64,000 nucleotides of DNA from JBGPHT01 sp041484525 (GCA_041484525.1 JBGPHT010000005.1:42839-106838); one strand, 5' to 3'. Shown: positions 41,972-51,416, numbered from the stretch's first letter. Made by a program: numbers and translations. Notes: generated by a model from the sequence alone, not told the origin.

Positions 41972-44824
41972 ATGGAATCGTCCAGGTGGCAGCAAGTTGA
42001 GAAGCTCTTCTACGGGGCGCTCGATCTCGAACCCGCTGAACGGGCGACCTATCTCGATCTCTCTTGCGGCTCCGACGATGGACTCCGCGCGGAAGTAGAA
42101 GCGCTTTTGCGTTCGGCGGAAGATTCGGATACCGCCATCGGAACGGCGGTTCATGACGTAGCGCGCGATCTTGTCGATGGGCAGGCGCCGGACCGTGTAG
42201 GCGCGTATCGCGTCGTCCGTAAGCTGGCGCAGGGGGGCATGGGGGCGGTCTACCTGGCCGAGCGAGCTGACGGCGTTTACCATGCGCACGTCGCGATCAA
42301 GGTGATTCGCCCGGAGTTCGCCGGCCGCACGGAACTGCTGCTTCGCTTCCGCACCGAGCAGCAAATCCTCGCGACGCTGGTGCATCCCAACATCGCGCGC
42401 TTGCTGGACGCCGGCATCTCGCCTGGCGGCTCCCCTTACGTGGTGATGGAGTTCGTGGATGGCGTGCCGCTTGACGTCTACTGCCGGAAACACAGTTTGA
42501 CCGTAGACCAGCGGTTGGCTATCTTCCGGGCCGTTTGCGATGCCCTATCCCATGCGCACCGCAAACTGGTGATTCACCGCGATATCAAGCCCGCCAACAT
42601 TCTGGTGACCGAAGAAGGCGTTCCGAAACTGCTCGATTTCGGCATCGCAAAACTGCTGGATGGCGCGGCGGAGAAGACCGGAGCAGTTACGCTCGCCGGC
42701 GAGCGGCTGATGACGCCCGACTATGCCAGTCCCGAGTTGATTCGCGGTCAACCGGTGACCGCATCCGCGGATATCTTTGCCCTGGGCGTCCTGCTATATG
42801 AATTACTCGCGCAGGCACACCCTTTCCGGCGGGAAGGTCAAAGCCGGTATGAGTTGGAAACTGCTATCTGCCAAGCGGACGCGCCCGATCTCCCGGCCGG
42901 CGGACCGCTGGAAGGACTTCCCGCACCGGCGCGCCGCGATCTCAACAGGATCGTGCAGATGGCCGTATGCAAGAATCCGGCTGAGCGGTACGCATCCGTT
43001 GAGCAACTCTCGGCCGAGATTGTTCGTCACGGCGAAGGGCTGCCCTTCGCAGCCAGGCAAAGGACCTCTGACCAGGCTGGCAGATTCGTGCGCCGCCGCT
43101 GGCTGCTGTGGAGCGGAAGCGTCGCGGCAATGCTGTTGGCAGCGTTCGCTGTCTCCGGGTTGCGCTCGCACTTCCCGGGCAGGCCCGCCGCCACTACTCG
43201 CCAGTTCACCTTCTTGTCCGGTTACGCTGGCGATCCATCCTTTGCGCCGGATGGGCGGCAGGTCGCTTTCACCTGGAGCCGTCCCGGACAACTGTCTGCG
43301 ATCCACGTCCAGTCCGTGGACCAGGAGACTCCCCGCCGTCTCACCACGTCACAGGAACTGGAGTCTTCAGCATCATGGTCGCCCGACGGACGCACCATCG
43401 CTTTGTTGCGCCCCGCTCCACAAGGCGGGCACGCCATCGTACTCTTCGACCTCGCCAGTCGTTCCGAGCGATTCCTTACCACAGTGGCCGAGGACGCCCC
43501 GGGAAGTTGGTCGAGGGATTCCCGTCTCCTGGCGGCCAGCGATCGCGAGACTCCCAACGCTCCCTCGCGCATCATCCTGATCGACGCCGCGTCGGGGGGC
43601 AAACGGCCGTTGAGCGCCCCGCCGCCCGGCAGTCCGGGTGACTTGAGCCCGGCGCTTTCGCCCGATGGAACCCGAGTCATCTTTCGGCGCCGCGTGGAAG
43701 GGGCCATCGAAGACCTGTGGTGGCAACCGCTGCAGCCGGCCAATGCCGAAGCCCATCGGCTGACTTTCGAAAACCAGATTGTGCAAGGCGCCGCCGCATG
43801 GATGCCCGATGGCCGCTCGGTAGTGGCCAGTCTGCAGCGTGGTCCCAGCCGCTTTTTGGCAAAGATCGCGGTGCCGGCGGGCACACAGGAATCCTTCCCG
43901 GTGCCGTCGGTCCGGCCTTCCTCCCCGGCCTTCTCGTCGACGGGTCGGACGCTGGCCTTCGTGACCCGGTACTTCGATCCCAATCTTTATATTCTTTCCC
44001 TCGAAGGTGGCTCTCCGGTGGAGTTTGCGCCATCCACCGCGCTCGATTCCAGCCCCGCTTTCTCGCCCGATGGGGCCCAGGTCGCTTTTCGCAGCGGGCG
44101 CAGCGGGGCGAGCGAGATTTGGGTTGCCGCGGCCTCGGGAACCAATCTTCGGCGGCTTACCAATATGAATGGCCCGGTTACCGGTAGCCCGCGATGGTCA
44201 CCCGACGGGCGCTACATCGCTTTTGACTCCCGCCCCCAAAAAGTAGCGCAGGTCTTGGTCGTCCTGGCGGCTGGCGGCCCCCCCCAGCCGCTGGGCTCGC
44301 CGGCCGCCAACTGCATGATTCCCTCGTGGTCCCACGATGGCCGCGCCATCTACTTCACTTCCGACCGCAGCGGCCGGGACCAGATCTGGCGTGTGGCCTT
44401 CCATCCCGGCCAGTCCGCCGGCGAACCGGAACAAGTCACCTTCGGGGGCGGCGTGGCCGGCCGCGAGTCCTCCGATGGAAAAGTGTTGTACTACGCAAAC
44501 CGCGACCGCGGCGGGCTGTGGCGCATGCCGCTGCCGGCCGGGCCCGAGGAACTGGTATTGCCGGAGTTGCAGCGCGATATGTGGGGTAACTGGGACTTCG
44601 GCCCGGGCGGCATCTATTTCCTGGCGCCCGATGGGAATCGCCCGTCCGCTGAACTCCGCTTTTACGACTTCACGACCCGCTCCTTCCGCGCGATCCATAC
44701 CCTTACCCACTTCGTGCTTTCGAGCGACGGAGGGCTGGCCGTGGCGCCGGATGGGCGCTCTCTGATCTTTGCCCAGGTGGACCGGTTGGGCAGCGATATC
44801 AGCCTGGTCGAGAACGTTCGGTGA
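41972..44824 (+). CDS. Ser/Thr protein kinase with C-terminal PD40 beta-propeller
   Basis: A 950-residue receptor-like kinase. The kinase domain (about residues 72-350) is complete: glycine loop LAQGGMGAVYLAE, catalytic Lys in HVAIKVIRP, HRDIKPANIL near 202 and DFGIAKLL. A membrane segment (WLLWSGSVAAMLLAAFAVSGL) follows near residue 375. The outer part (400-950) has many WD40-like/TolB PD40 repeats with the F-S-P-D-G pattern (SASWSPDGRTIAL, SPAFSPDGAQVAFRSGRSG, SPRWSPDGRYIAFDS). The sensor propeller lies outside and the kinase inside. It is co-encoded with the sigma factor, a pairing typical of Acidobacteria. Confidence 0.93.
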   Translation: MESSRWQQVEKLFYGALDLEPAERATYLDLSCGSDDGLRAEVEALLRSAEDSDTAIGTAVHDVARDLVDGQAPDRVGAYRVVRKLAQGGMGAVYLAERADGVYHAHVAIKVIRPEFAGRTELLLRFRTEQQILATLVHPNIARLLDAGISPGGSPYVVMEFVDGVPLDVYCRKHSLTVDQRLAIFRAVCDALSHAHRKLVIHRDIKPANILVTEEGVPKLLDFGIAKLLDGAAEKTGAVTLAGERLMTPDYASPELIRGQPVTASADIFALGVLLYELLAQAHPFRREGQSRYELETAICQADAPDLPAGGPLEGLPAPARRDLNRIVQMAVCKNPAERYASVEQLSAEIVRHGEGLPFAARQRTSDQAGRFVRRRWLLWSGSVAAMLLAAFAVSGLRSHFPGRPAATTRQFTFLSGYAGDPSFAPDGRQVAFTWSRPGQLSAIHVQSVDQETPRRLTTSQELESSASWSPDGRTIALLRPAPQGGHAIVLFDLASRSERFLTTVAEDAPGSWSRDSRLLAASDRETPNAPSRIILIDAASGGKRPLSAPPPGSPGDLSPALSPDGTRVIFRRRVEGAIEDLWWQPLQPANAEAHRLTFENQIVQGAAAWMPDGRSVVASLQRGPSRFLAKIAVPAGTQESFPVPSVRPSSPAFSSTGRTLAFVTRYFDPNLYILSLEGGSPVEFAPSTALDSSPAFSPDGAQVAFRSGRSGASEIWVAAASGTNLRRLTNMNGPVTGSPRWSPDGRYIAFDSRPQKVAQVLVVLAAGGPPQPLGSPAANCMIPSWSHDGRAIYFTSDRSGRDQIWRVAFHPGQSAGEPEQVTFGGGVAGRESSDGKVLYYANRDRGGLWRMPLPAGPEELVLPELQRDMWGNWDFGPGGIYFLAPDGNRPSAELRFYDFTTRSFRAIHTLTHFVLSSDGGLAVAPDGRSLIFAQVDRLGSDISLVENVR

Positions 44825-44910
44825 TCGGGAGATTCGCCAGCCGGGCGGAGCACCGTCTCAATTACTTTCCGGTGCAAAATTCGATTTTCCGCATGAGCGC
44901 GCTCCCTGTT

Positions 44911-45978
44911 TTAGTTGACCAGAACCGGCGAGGTTGTGCACAGTGCGCCGTACCGAACTATACGGGAACCGGAGAAATTGCTGGTGGAAAGGTAGCAGAG
45001 CCAGGTGTCTGGTGCAGATGGGTCAGGGCCGGAGTAGTGTACCTGGACGTCTGATGCCGCGCTGTTCGGGTCCCGGTGGCCGCACGCGCCTGAGATAACC
45101 CACGAGCCTGCGGCACAAGTCGTTTTGAAGAACTTAGTATCGGTCGCGCCAACCGAGGTTTCGGTGAGGTTCCACAAGAGATTCTCGGGCGCCTCGGGCC
45201 CCGTCGGTCCGCTGTTGCCTGGCGGCCCGGCGGGTCCGGGGGACCCTTGCGATCCTATCGGCCCCTGTGGTCCCTTGGCGCCAGCCGATCCGGCCGGCCC
45301 GGCCAGTCCCTGCGGCCCTGTGGCGCCTGTGGGCCCCGGAGAGCCCGTGGGTCCCTGCGGGCCGTTGCCGCCGGCGGGCCCCTGGGCGCCTGGAATACCC
45401 TGTAGTCCGTCCTGGCCCGCGGGTCCCGCGGGACCCGGAGGTCCCGCCGGCAGGAGGTTGATCTCAAGCCTGGGGGGCTGGCTGGTCGATACGCTCTCCT
45501 TTGAGTCCAAAAAGAAGCTGGCGCCCGTTCCGGCGGACAAGACGAAGCCAAAGTTGCTGGACGGCGAATCCAGCCACTGCCTGACAATGCCGGTCACGTC
45601 AACGGCGATGAACGCGCCGGCGGATGAGACAAACGCCGAAGTAAGAGCCGCGGCGGCCGGCGCGCTCAGAGCCGTGACGGTGTCTTCGTGCCACCCGCTG
45701 ACGGCGGTCCCGATCAGCAACTGACCGGGGCTCGACAGCTTGTTTACGTAAAGCCGCAACACGGCGTTGCCGAGATTCGCGGACGCGCCGGCCGGCACCC
45801 CGCTCAGATCGAACTGAATGTAGCCGTTGGCGCCGCTCGACAGCTCGATTTGCGGGAGACTGCCAAAATTGGACGACGGCTGCGCGGCGCGAGTAGTGGC
45901 ATCACTCGTCAGAACAGCGTCGGCGGCGAATGCGGCGGAACCGCATGCCAGCAGGAAACCGATCAGAGCAGGTCGCAT
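44911..45978 (-). CDS. Secreted DNRLRE-like and collagen-like protein, paralogue 3
   Basis: A 355-residue protein from ATG 45978 (signal peptide MRPALIGFLLACGSAAFA). Residues about 20-180 are a DNRLRE/CBM96-like beta-sandwich: ADAVLTSDATTRAAQPSSNF, NAVLRLYVNKLSSPGQLLIG, GIVRQWLDSPSSNFGFVLS, FFLDSKES. Then about 80 residues of Gly-X-Y collagen repeats (GPPGPAGPAGQDGLQGIPGA and on). The C-terminal about 85 residues carry a Cys-containing domain with GACGHRDPN, HYSGPDPSA, WLCYLS and RYGALC. It is the last of three tandem copies and probably forms trimeric fibres on the cell surface. Confidence 0.87.
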   Translation of the reverse strand: MRPALIGFLLACGSAAFAADAVLTSDATTRAAQPSSNFGSLPQIELSSGANGYIQFDLSGVPAGASANLGNAVLRLYVNKLSSPGQLLIGTAVSGWHEDTVTALSAPAAAALTSAFVSSAGAFIAVDVTGIVRQWLDSPSSNFGFVLSAGTGASFFLDSKESVSTSQPPRLEINLLPAGPPGPAGPAGQDGLQGIPGAQGPAGGNGPQGPTGSPGPTGATGPQGLAGPAGSAGAKGPQGPIGSQGSPGPAGPPGNSGPTGPEAPENLLWNLTETSVGATDTKFFKTTCAAGSWVISGACGHRDPNSAASDVQVHYSGPDPSAPDTWLCYLSTSNFSGSRIVRYGALCTTSPVLVN

Positions 45979-46019
45979 AAGTACTCCCTTTCCGTTGGAT
46001 CTATTGTTGGAACATAACC

Positions 46020-47135
46020 TCAATTGATGGTCAGGTTGACGCTAGGTAGCGCGGTTGAACACTCGACCCCATAGCGAATCACACGGCTAGCGTCCGCGGA
46101 ATTGCTGACGAAGCAGAGCCAGAGACCCTTGTCGTACGGATCGGGGCCCGAGTAGTTCACTAGGATGTCACCCGAAGCGGTATTTGCGTCCCGGTGCCCG
46201 CAGGTGCCCGCAATGGCCCACAAGCCATACGTACACGCCAGCCCGTACAAGTTAGTGCTCGGAGAACCGAAAAAGGGAAGGATACCGGTCGGGTCGCCCG
46301 TGGCTGGGCTGGCTGTGCCTTCGGCGAAGGTCCACTGAAAATTCACAGGGCCTGCGGGGCCCACCGGACCTGCCGGGCCGACAGGTCCTGCCGGGCCTGC
46401 AGGCCCGGACGGCCCCGGCGCTCCTTGCGCACCCATGGCGCCGGAGGGCCCGGGAAGTCCGGCCGGTCCCTGCGCCCCGGCCGCTCCTCCCGCCGGCCCC
46501 GGATGTCCGGTGGATCCCAGCGCCCCGGGGGGGCCCGTAGGACCCTGTGGGCCTGGTTGTCCCGGCCGCCCCGCGGGCCCCACGGGACCTTGCGGTCCCA
46601 TCGACACCAGCTCGATCTCCAGCCTGGGGGGTTGGCTGGTGGATACACTTTCCTTCGAATCCAAAAAGAAACCGGCGCCTGTTCCGGCGGACAGCACGAA
46701 GCCAGAGTTGCTGGACGGCGCGTCCAGCCAGTGCCTGACCATGGTGGTTACATCCAAGCTGACGAAGGTGTTGGCCGAAGAGACCAACACGGAGGCCAGG
46801 GGCGCGGCGGCGGGAGCGCTGAGGGCGGTGATGGTATCCTCGTGCCAGCCGCCGGCCGCGGTGCCAATCAGCAACAGGCCGGGACTGGAGAGCTTGCCGA
46901 TAAAGAGCCGCAACCTGGCGCTGCCTACATTGGAGATAGTAACGCCGGCCGGCAGGCTCGTGAGATCGAACTGGAGATAACCGCTGGCGCCGCCCGATAC
47001 CTCGATTTGCGGCAGGCTGCCGAAATTGGAAACCGGCTGAGCGGTGCGTATGGTGGCATCGCCGGTCAAAACGGCGTCGGCGGCGAATGCGGCGGAACCG
47101 CATACCAGCGCCAGGCCAATCAGATTCCGTTGCAT
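46020..47135 (-). CDS. Secreted DNRLRE-like and collagen-like protein, paralogue 2
   Basis: A 371-residue copy of the same architecture, starting at ATG 47135 (MQRNLIGLALVCGSAAFAAD). The DNRLRE-like domain is nearly identical to the neighbours (FGSLPQIEVSGGASGYLQFD, MVRHWLDAPSSNSGFVLSAG). The collagen stretch of about 90 residues has uninterrupted Gly-X-Y triplets rich in Pro and Ala (GPSGPAGPAGPVGPAGPVGP). The C-terminal domain has GTCGHRDANTASGDI, NYSGPDPYDKGLWLCFVS and RYGVECS. The gap to the next copy is about 40 bases. Collagen-repeat length differs among the three copies, as expected for a slippage-prone repeat. Confidence 0.87.
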   Translation of the reverse strand: MQRNLIGLALVCGSAAFAADAVLTGDATIRTAQPVSNFGSLPQIEVSGGASGYLQFDLTSLPAGVTISNVGSARLRLFIGKLSSPGLLLIGTAAGGWHEDTITALSAPAAAPLASVLVSSANTFVSLDVTTMVRHWLDAPSSNSGFVLSAGTGAGFFLDSKESVSTSQPPRLEIELVSMGPQGPVGPAGRPGQPGPQGPTGPPGALGSTGHPGPAGGAAGAQGPAGLPGPSGAMGAQGAPGPSGPAGPAGPVGPAGPVGPAGPVNFQWTFAEGTASPATGDPTGILPFFGSPSTNLYGLACTYGLWAIAGTCGHRDANTASGDILVNYSGPDPYDKGLWLCFVSNSADASRVIRYGVECSTALPSVNLTIN

Positions 47136-47163
47136 AGATATCCTGTCCTTTCTGTTGTAAGCA

Positions 47164-48225
47164 TTAATTTGGCGAGCACAACACTCCATAGCGAACGGCC
47201 TGCGAACCGAGGTCGTCGTTTCGAACGTAACAGTGCCACATATGTTCGTCGGCCGGATCTGCGCCTGAGTAGCTCACATAGAGAGTGCTGGCGGCATCAT
47301 TCGCGTCCCGGTGGCCGCACGCGCCTGAAAAGGCTCTCCATCCTGCTGGACAACTCACCACAAAGTGGGCGGCGGGAGATGCCAAGCCCGGGGCGGTGCC
47401 ATCGAAAAGGTACCAGTGAAGATTGGCGGGTCCTACGGGCCCCATCGGCCCGGTGGGCCCTTGCTGTGTCCCGGCGGGGCCGGCCGGCCCTGACTGGCCT
47501 TTCAGTCCCTGTGGCCCTATGACACCGGTGGGCCCCGAAGGCCCTGCCGGTCCCTGCGCACCTGTGGCCCCACTGGGCCCGGCGGGTCCAACGGGTCCCT
47601 GAGGTCCTGTGGTCCCCGCTGGCCCCTGAGGGCCTTGAATCCCTCGTGGTTCGTCCGGACCCGTGGGCCCCGCGGGACCCTGCGGTCCCATCGACACCAG
47701 GTTGATCTCCAGTCTGGGGGGTTGGCTGGCCGATACGCTCTCCTTCGAATCCAAAAAGAAACCGGCGCCGTTTCCGGCGGACAGCACGAAGCCAGAGTTG
47801 CTGGACGGCGCGTCCAGCCATTGCCTGACGATGATGGTGACATCCACGCTGATGTAGGCGTTGGCCGAAGTGACTGACGCCGAAGCCAGGGGCGGGCCGC
47901 CGGGAGCACCGAGGGCGGTGATGGTCGCCTCGTGCCAGCCGAAGGCCGCGGCGCCCACCAGCAACATTCCGGGACTGGAGAGCTTGTCGACAAAGAGCCG
48001 CAACACGGCGCTGCCGGCATTGGCGGAGGTAACGCCGGCCGGCAGGCCCGTGAGATCGAACTGGACATAACCGTTGGCGCCGCTCGACACCTCGATTTGC
48101 GGCAGACTGCCGAAATTGGACGATGGCTGCGCGTTGCGTACGGTCGCATCGCCAGTCAAAACGGCGTCGGCGGCGAAGGCGGCGGAACCGCATACCAGCA
48201 CCAGGCCAATCAGAGTTCGTTGCAT
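47164..48225 (-). CDS. Secreted DNRLRE-like and collagen-like protein, paralogue 1
   Basis: A 353-residue first copy of the tandem array (signal peptide MQRTLIGLVLVCGSAAFAAD). It has the DNRLRE-like domain (AVLTGDATVRNAQPSSNFGS, VLRLFVDKLSSPGMLLVG), a shorter Gly-X-Y stretch (GPQGPAGTTGPQGPVGPAGP) interrupted by TQQGPTG, and the shared C-terminal domain (GACGHRDANDAASTLYVSYS, MWHCYVRNDDL, RYGVLCS). Collagen-like proteins of bacteria form stable triple helices as stalks; the N-terminal sandwich and the C-terminal Cys domain would be the functional heads. Probably surface-attached or secreted. Confidence 0.87.
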   Translation of the reverse strand: MQRTLIGLVLVCGSAAFAADAVLTGDATVRNAQPSSNFGSLPQIEVSSGANGYVQFDLTGLPAGVTSANAGSAVLRLFVDKLSSPGMLLVGAAAFGWHEATITALGAPGGPPLASASVTSANAYISVDVTIIVRQWLDAPSSNSGFVLSAGNGAGFFLDSKESVSASQPPRLEINLVSMGPQGPAGPTGPDEPRGIQGPQGPAGTTGPQGPVGPAGPSGATGAQGPAGPSGPTGVIGPQGLKGQSGPAGPAGTQQGPTGPMGPVGPANLHWYLFDGTAPGLASPAAHFVVSCPAGWRAFSGACGHRDANDAASTLYVSYSGADPADEHMWHCYVRNDDLGSQAVRYGVLCSPN

Positions 48226-48261
48226 AAGTACTTTCTCCTTTTTGTTCGCTCTTCGAGTCCG

Positions 48262-48882
48262 TTAGCCGCGGAGTGGAGCGGCCCGCCGCCAGCCTATGAT
48301 GCATAGCCCGATCCCGGTCAGATAGCCGAAGTATGGCGGTTCCGGGGCATCCACATTGGCGATATCGAATGCCCAATGCCCGTCTCGTTGATTTCCAAAG
48401 GCGTCCAGAAACGGACCGCCTGTAAAGTTGCCCGCACCGGTCATCAGGAACCCGTCAGGGAAGGCCGGCCCCAGCGGCGGGTTGCCGGACTGGGTGAGGG
48501 CCGCCAGGTAGGCTCCAGCCGGCAGAACAAGCGTCATATACGAATCGAAACAGGCTCCCGACACGGGGTCGGACTGCACGACGCCGCACCCTCCGTCATC
48601 GTTGACGGCGAGGAGAAACTGGGGACCGGAGGCATCGAACAATGAGATAAAGGTGTCGAACCCGCCGGACGGAATGGTGTCTCCGGCGCCATTCACGCCG
48701 CCGGCGTATCCAAACGCGGTGATGGCGATCGTCCGCTCGGTCGAGATCTCGAATCGCCGCACGGCGATGTCATCGTCGGATGAGAACACGCCGGTGAACG
48801 ATAAGGTCGCGGAGTATGCGGGAAGCGCGACGGCGGCCAACACCAGGATGCCGGCATGCAGGTGCTTGCTGTGTAGCTTCAT
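48262..48882 (-). CDS. DVUA0089-like PEP-CTERM exported protein
   Basis: A 206-residue secreted protein from ATG 48882 (leader LHAGILVLAAVALPAYSA); longer frames lack support. The body, beginning LSFTGVFSSDDDIAVRRFEI, with FDTFISLFDASGPQFLLAVN, DDGGCGVVQSD and YMTLVLPAGAYLAALTQ, matches the DVUA0089/PPC-like exported family. The C-terminus is a PEP-CTERM-like signal: APEPPYFGYLTGIGLCIIG followed by WRRA. It stands upstream of the collagen-like array on the same strand, about 36 bases away, so it may share its transcript. Confidence 0.82.
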   Translation of the reverse strand: MKLHSKHLHAGILVLAAVALPAYSATLSFTGVFSSDDDIAVRRFEISTERTIAITAFGYAGGVNGAGDTIPSGGFDTFISLFDASGPQFLLAVNDDGGCGVVQSDPVSGACFDSYMTLVLPAGAYLAALTQSGNPPLGPAFPDGFLMTGAGNFTGGPFLDAFGNQRDGHWAFDIANVDAPEPPYFGYLTGIGLCIIGWRRAAPLRG

Positions 48883-49162
48883 ATCTCGTCTCAATCTGGA
48901 AAGCGACAACCGCGAAGAAATACCTTCAGGAAAAAACATTTTTCCTGCATTGCGTGCTTGGAGCTGGTGGCAGGAAGGCGGGAACCATTCCGGTTCCCGT
49001 ACGCCAAGGACCGGTCTCGAAGCCCAATTCTGATTCCAGGGCAACGCCCTCGCCGGCGATCCAGCCCCGCGGAGAACGGGACTGCTCGAAGCACCCCTTC
49101 CCCCCCAAACGGTTCAGTACCCGGGGCCTGGTCGGGTTACATGGCTCGTGTGCGCCGGGATT

Positions 49163-49504
49163 TTACCGGCCCTTGGGATCGAAGCCGGGGTGTGTTTCGA
49201 CCGCGTCGATCACCGGCGGAACGGTGCACAGGTAGGCGAAGATAGCGCGAAGATGAGGGTCTCGGGGTCGGTCGTAATGTTGGGTGGCGCGATGCGGCCG
49301 GGGATCACGCGGCCGGAATGGCAGCCGTCACAGTCGGCGAGGTTGAAGAGATACTTGCCGGGCGAGGCGCTCCGGAATGCGCTCGATGGTGATGCTGGCG
49401 GGCCGCGCCACGTCCGGCTTCAATCCGTAGATGTAGGCGGCGCCGGCGGCGGCCGCGAGCAGCAGCGTGAGCGCCAGGTATTGAATGGCTTTCCGGATGA
49501 ACGT
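49163..49504 (-). pseudogene. Decayed cytochrome c gene
   Basis: On the minus strand a small c-type cytochrome is recognisable in pieces. A leader or anchor (FIRKAIQYLALTLLLAAAAG) and AYIYGLKPDVARPASITIER come first. In a second frame PGKYLFNLADCDGCHSGR carries the heme motif CDGCH, then NITTDPETL. In a third frame the tail IFAYLCTVPPVIDAVETHPG ends at a TAA (49163-49165). The central part of a normal cytochrome is missing. The position where ATG is expected, 7 bases after GGGAGGAA, reads ACG (49502-49504). Lost start, two frame breaks and an internal deletion mark it as dead. Confidence 0.78.
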
Positions 49505-49594
49505 GAGATTCCTCCCGTGGAGATACGCGTGAGTCGACACGAAAAAGGATCGCAGATCCCTGGTGTAGAATCGGGACTGCCGGAAGGAGCGAGG

Positions 49595-50413
49595 ATGCAC
49601 GCCGATCAAGCTGGACTCGAAGAGCTCAAACAGAAAATGCGCAAGATGTGGATGGCGGGAGATTTCGGGCAGATAGCCCGTTATACCGCCAAGGCGGCTG
49701 AGGAATTCGTTGAGCGGCTGCCGATTCAGCCTGCGATGCGGGTGCTCGACGTGGCGTGCGGCACTGGCAATCTCGCCATACCGGCGGCGCGTCAGGGTGC
49801 ACAGGCGACGGGCGTGGACATCGCGGGGAACTTGATCGAGCAGGCGCGGCAACGGGCCGCGGACGAAGGCTTGACGGCGACGTTTGAAGAAGGCGACGCG
49901 GAAAAGTTAGCGTTTCCCGATGGACAATTCGACGTGGTGATGACGATGTTCGGGGCGATGTTCGCGCCTCGTCCGGAGCAAGTAGCGGCCGAGCTGACGC
50001 GGGTGTGCCGGCGGGGAGGCACGGTCGCCATGGCAAACTGGACGCCCGGCGGTTTCGTGGGCAAGACGTTCAAGTTGGGGAGTCGATACGCTCCACCGCC
50101 GGAAGGAATTCCCGCGCCCGTGCTGTGGGGCCAGGAAGACATGGTGCGGCAACGGTTGGGCAGGTACGCTTCCGAGATCCGCACGGCGCCGCGCCTGGTG
50201 CGTTTCGAGTATCCGTTCCCACCGAGCCAGGTGGTGCAGCTCTTCCGCGATTACTTCGGTCCCACTCAGACGGCGTTTTCCAGATTGGATGCCGAAGGGC
50301 AGTTCGCGTTCGCGGCGGACCTGGAGAAACTCTGGATTGAGCACAACGAAGGCGGGGAAGGGAAAACAGCGGTGGCGGCGGAGTATCTGGAAGTGATTGC
50401 CACGCGCGCGTAA
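49595..50413 (+). CDS. Class I SAM-dependent methyltransferase
   Basis: A 272-residue methyltransferase from ATG 49595, which follows GGAAGGAGCGAGG; the longer frame runs through the cytochrome pseudogene and is not supported. SAM-binding motif I is VLDVACGTGNLAIPAARQGA, then VDIAGNLIEQARQRA, motif II FEEGDAEKLAFPDGQFDVVM and LTRVCRRGGTVAMANWTPGG, as in UbiE/Methyltransf_11 proteins. The substrate is not evident; the C-terminal VVQLFRDYFGPTQTAFSRLD is shared with several uncharacterised UbiE-like enzymes. It is encoded alone. Confidence 0.9.
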   Translation: MHADQAGLEELKQKMRKMWMAGDFGQIARYTAKAAEEFVERLPIQPAMRVLDVACGTGNLAIPAARQGAQATGVDIAGNLIEQARQRAADEGLTATFEEGDAEKLAFPDGQFDVVMTMFGAMFAPRPEQVAAELTRVCRRGGTVAMANWTPGGFVGKTFKLGSRYAPPPEGIPAPVLWGQEDMVRQRLGRYASEIRTAPRLVRFEYPFPPSQVVQLFRDYFGPTQTAFSRLDAEGQFAFAADLEKLWIEHNEGGEGKTAVAAEYLEVIATRA

Positions 50414-50495
50414 GGCTGGGTCACCGGAAACGTAAACATCGGTTATCAAGGATTGCCCGGATTCCTGTTCGCGATGCCGGATAGGATGCTAGGGT

Positions 50496-51380
50496 GTGTC
50501 GCGTCTTCGATGGCTCATCGTGCTCATTCTGGCGTGCAGCTTAATCGGCGGGGCATTTGCCGATGGCGGCCATCGGCTCCGGCACGCTACTGCCATGTTG
50601 GGCGTGCTGCTGCAGCTCACGAGCACTCCCGTGGCGGCGTCCTCCGCCGCGCTGTCGGAGCATGAGATCGAAGAGTTGAATGGCATGGCGCCGCAGGACC
50701 AGGCGGCACGGCTTCTCGAACGAACCATCAATCATTACAAGGGCGCGCCCGAGGAGATCGCGAAGCGAATCGACGGCTGGGCCGGGAAGATTCACACCAC
50801 GCCCGAACTGGAGGCCATGACCAATACGGCCTATTTCTCGAGCGATCTTCGCGTGCGCGCGGCGGCGCTCGAAATCTGGCTGGTGCGGGACAATCTCCCC
50901 AAGAACGCGGAAACGGTAGATGCGCTGATCCGCGATGCCGCCCTGCCGGACGACCGCCGGTACTTCCGGCTGTCGAGCCTGGGGATTCTCGGCAACCGCG
51001 GCATGGAACCCGAGAAGGTATTCCACGCGCTCGAATCCTACGTGCGCGATCCTGAGCCGGCGACGCGCGCGGCGGCGATCAATGGGCTGGGACTGCTCGG
51101 GTGCGAGGCTACGATCGCCCCTCTCCTCGAGGTGCTGCACTTGGATGCGTCGCACGACCTGCGCGAGCGCGCGGCTTGCAACCTGGCGGATTCGGGGATG
51201 CTCACCCGCGAACTCCGGCGAAAGGCTACGCCCGAGTTGATCCGCTTCAGCCAGGATCCGGTGCTGGATGGAACGACCCGGAAATGGGTCTTCCAGGCGC
51301 TTCGGGAAATTACGCAGCAGAACTTGCCGGACGATCCGGCCGCCTGGCTCGGTTGGCAGGGCTCGCACGCCGTCCAATAA
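50496..51380 (+). CDS. Secreted HEAT-repeat protein
   Basis: A 294-residue protein starting at GTG with a signal peptide (MSRLRWLIVLILACSLIGGA FADG). The mature part is helical and has HEAT-like repeats from about residue 110: DLRVRAAALEIWLVRDNL, YFRLSSLGILGNRG, ATRAAAINGLGLLGCEATIA, DLRERAACNLADSGML and TRKWVFQALREI. HEAT solenoids bind proteins; no enzyme domain is attached. It lies alone between the methyltransferase and a SnoaL-like gene 36 bases downstream, possibly sharing a transcript. Confidence 0.84.
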   Translation: MSRLRWLIVLILACSLIGGAFADGGHRLRHATAMLGVLLQLTSTPVAASSAALSEHEIEELNGMAPQDQAARLLERTINHYKGAPEEIAKRIDGWAGKIHTTPELEAMTNTAYFSSDLRVRAAALEIWLVRDNLPKNAETVDALIRDAALPDDRRYFRLSSLGILGNRGMEPEKVFHALESYVRDPEPATRAAAINGLGLLGCEATIAPLLEVLHLDASHDLRERAACNLADSGMLTRELRRKATPELIRFSQDPVLDGTTRKWVFQALREITQQNLPDDPAAWLGWQGSHAVQ

Positions 51381-51416
51381 GCTTTTCGCATACAATGCTC
51401 GTCGGAGGGTTTACGC

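Noticed and set aside
45200..47650. Dense short GC-rich repeats that could look like a CRISPR array or satellite
   Set aside because: They are in-frame Gly-X-Y codons of collagen-like proteins; there are no constant-length spacers and no cas genes.
49148..49594. N-terminal extension of the methyltransferase to 421 residues
   Set aside because: The extension is antisense to the cytochrome pseudogene, has no domain, and ATG 49595 has a strong ribosome site directly before the methyltransferase fold.
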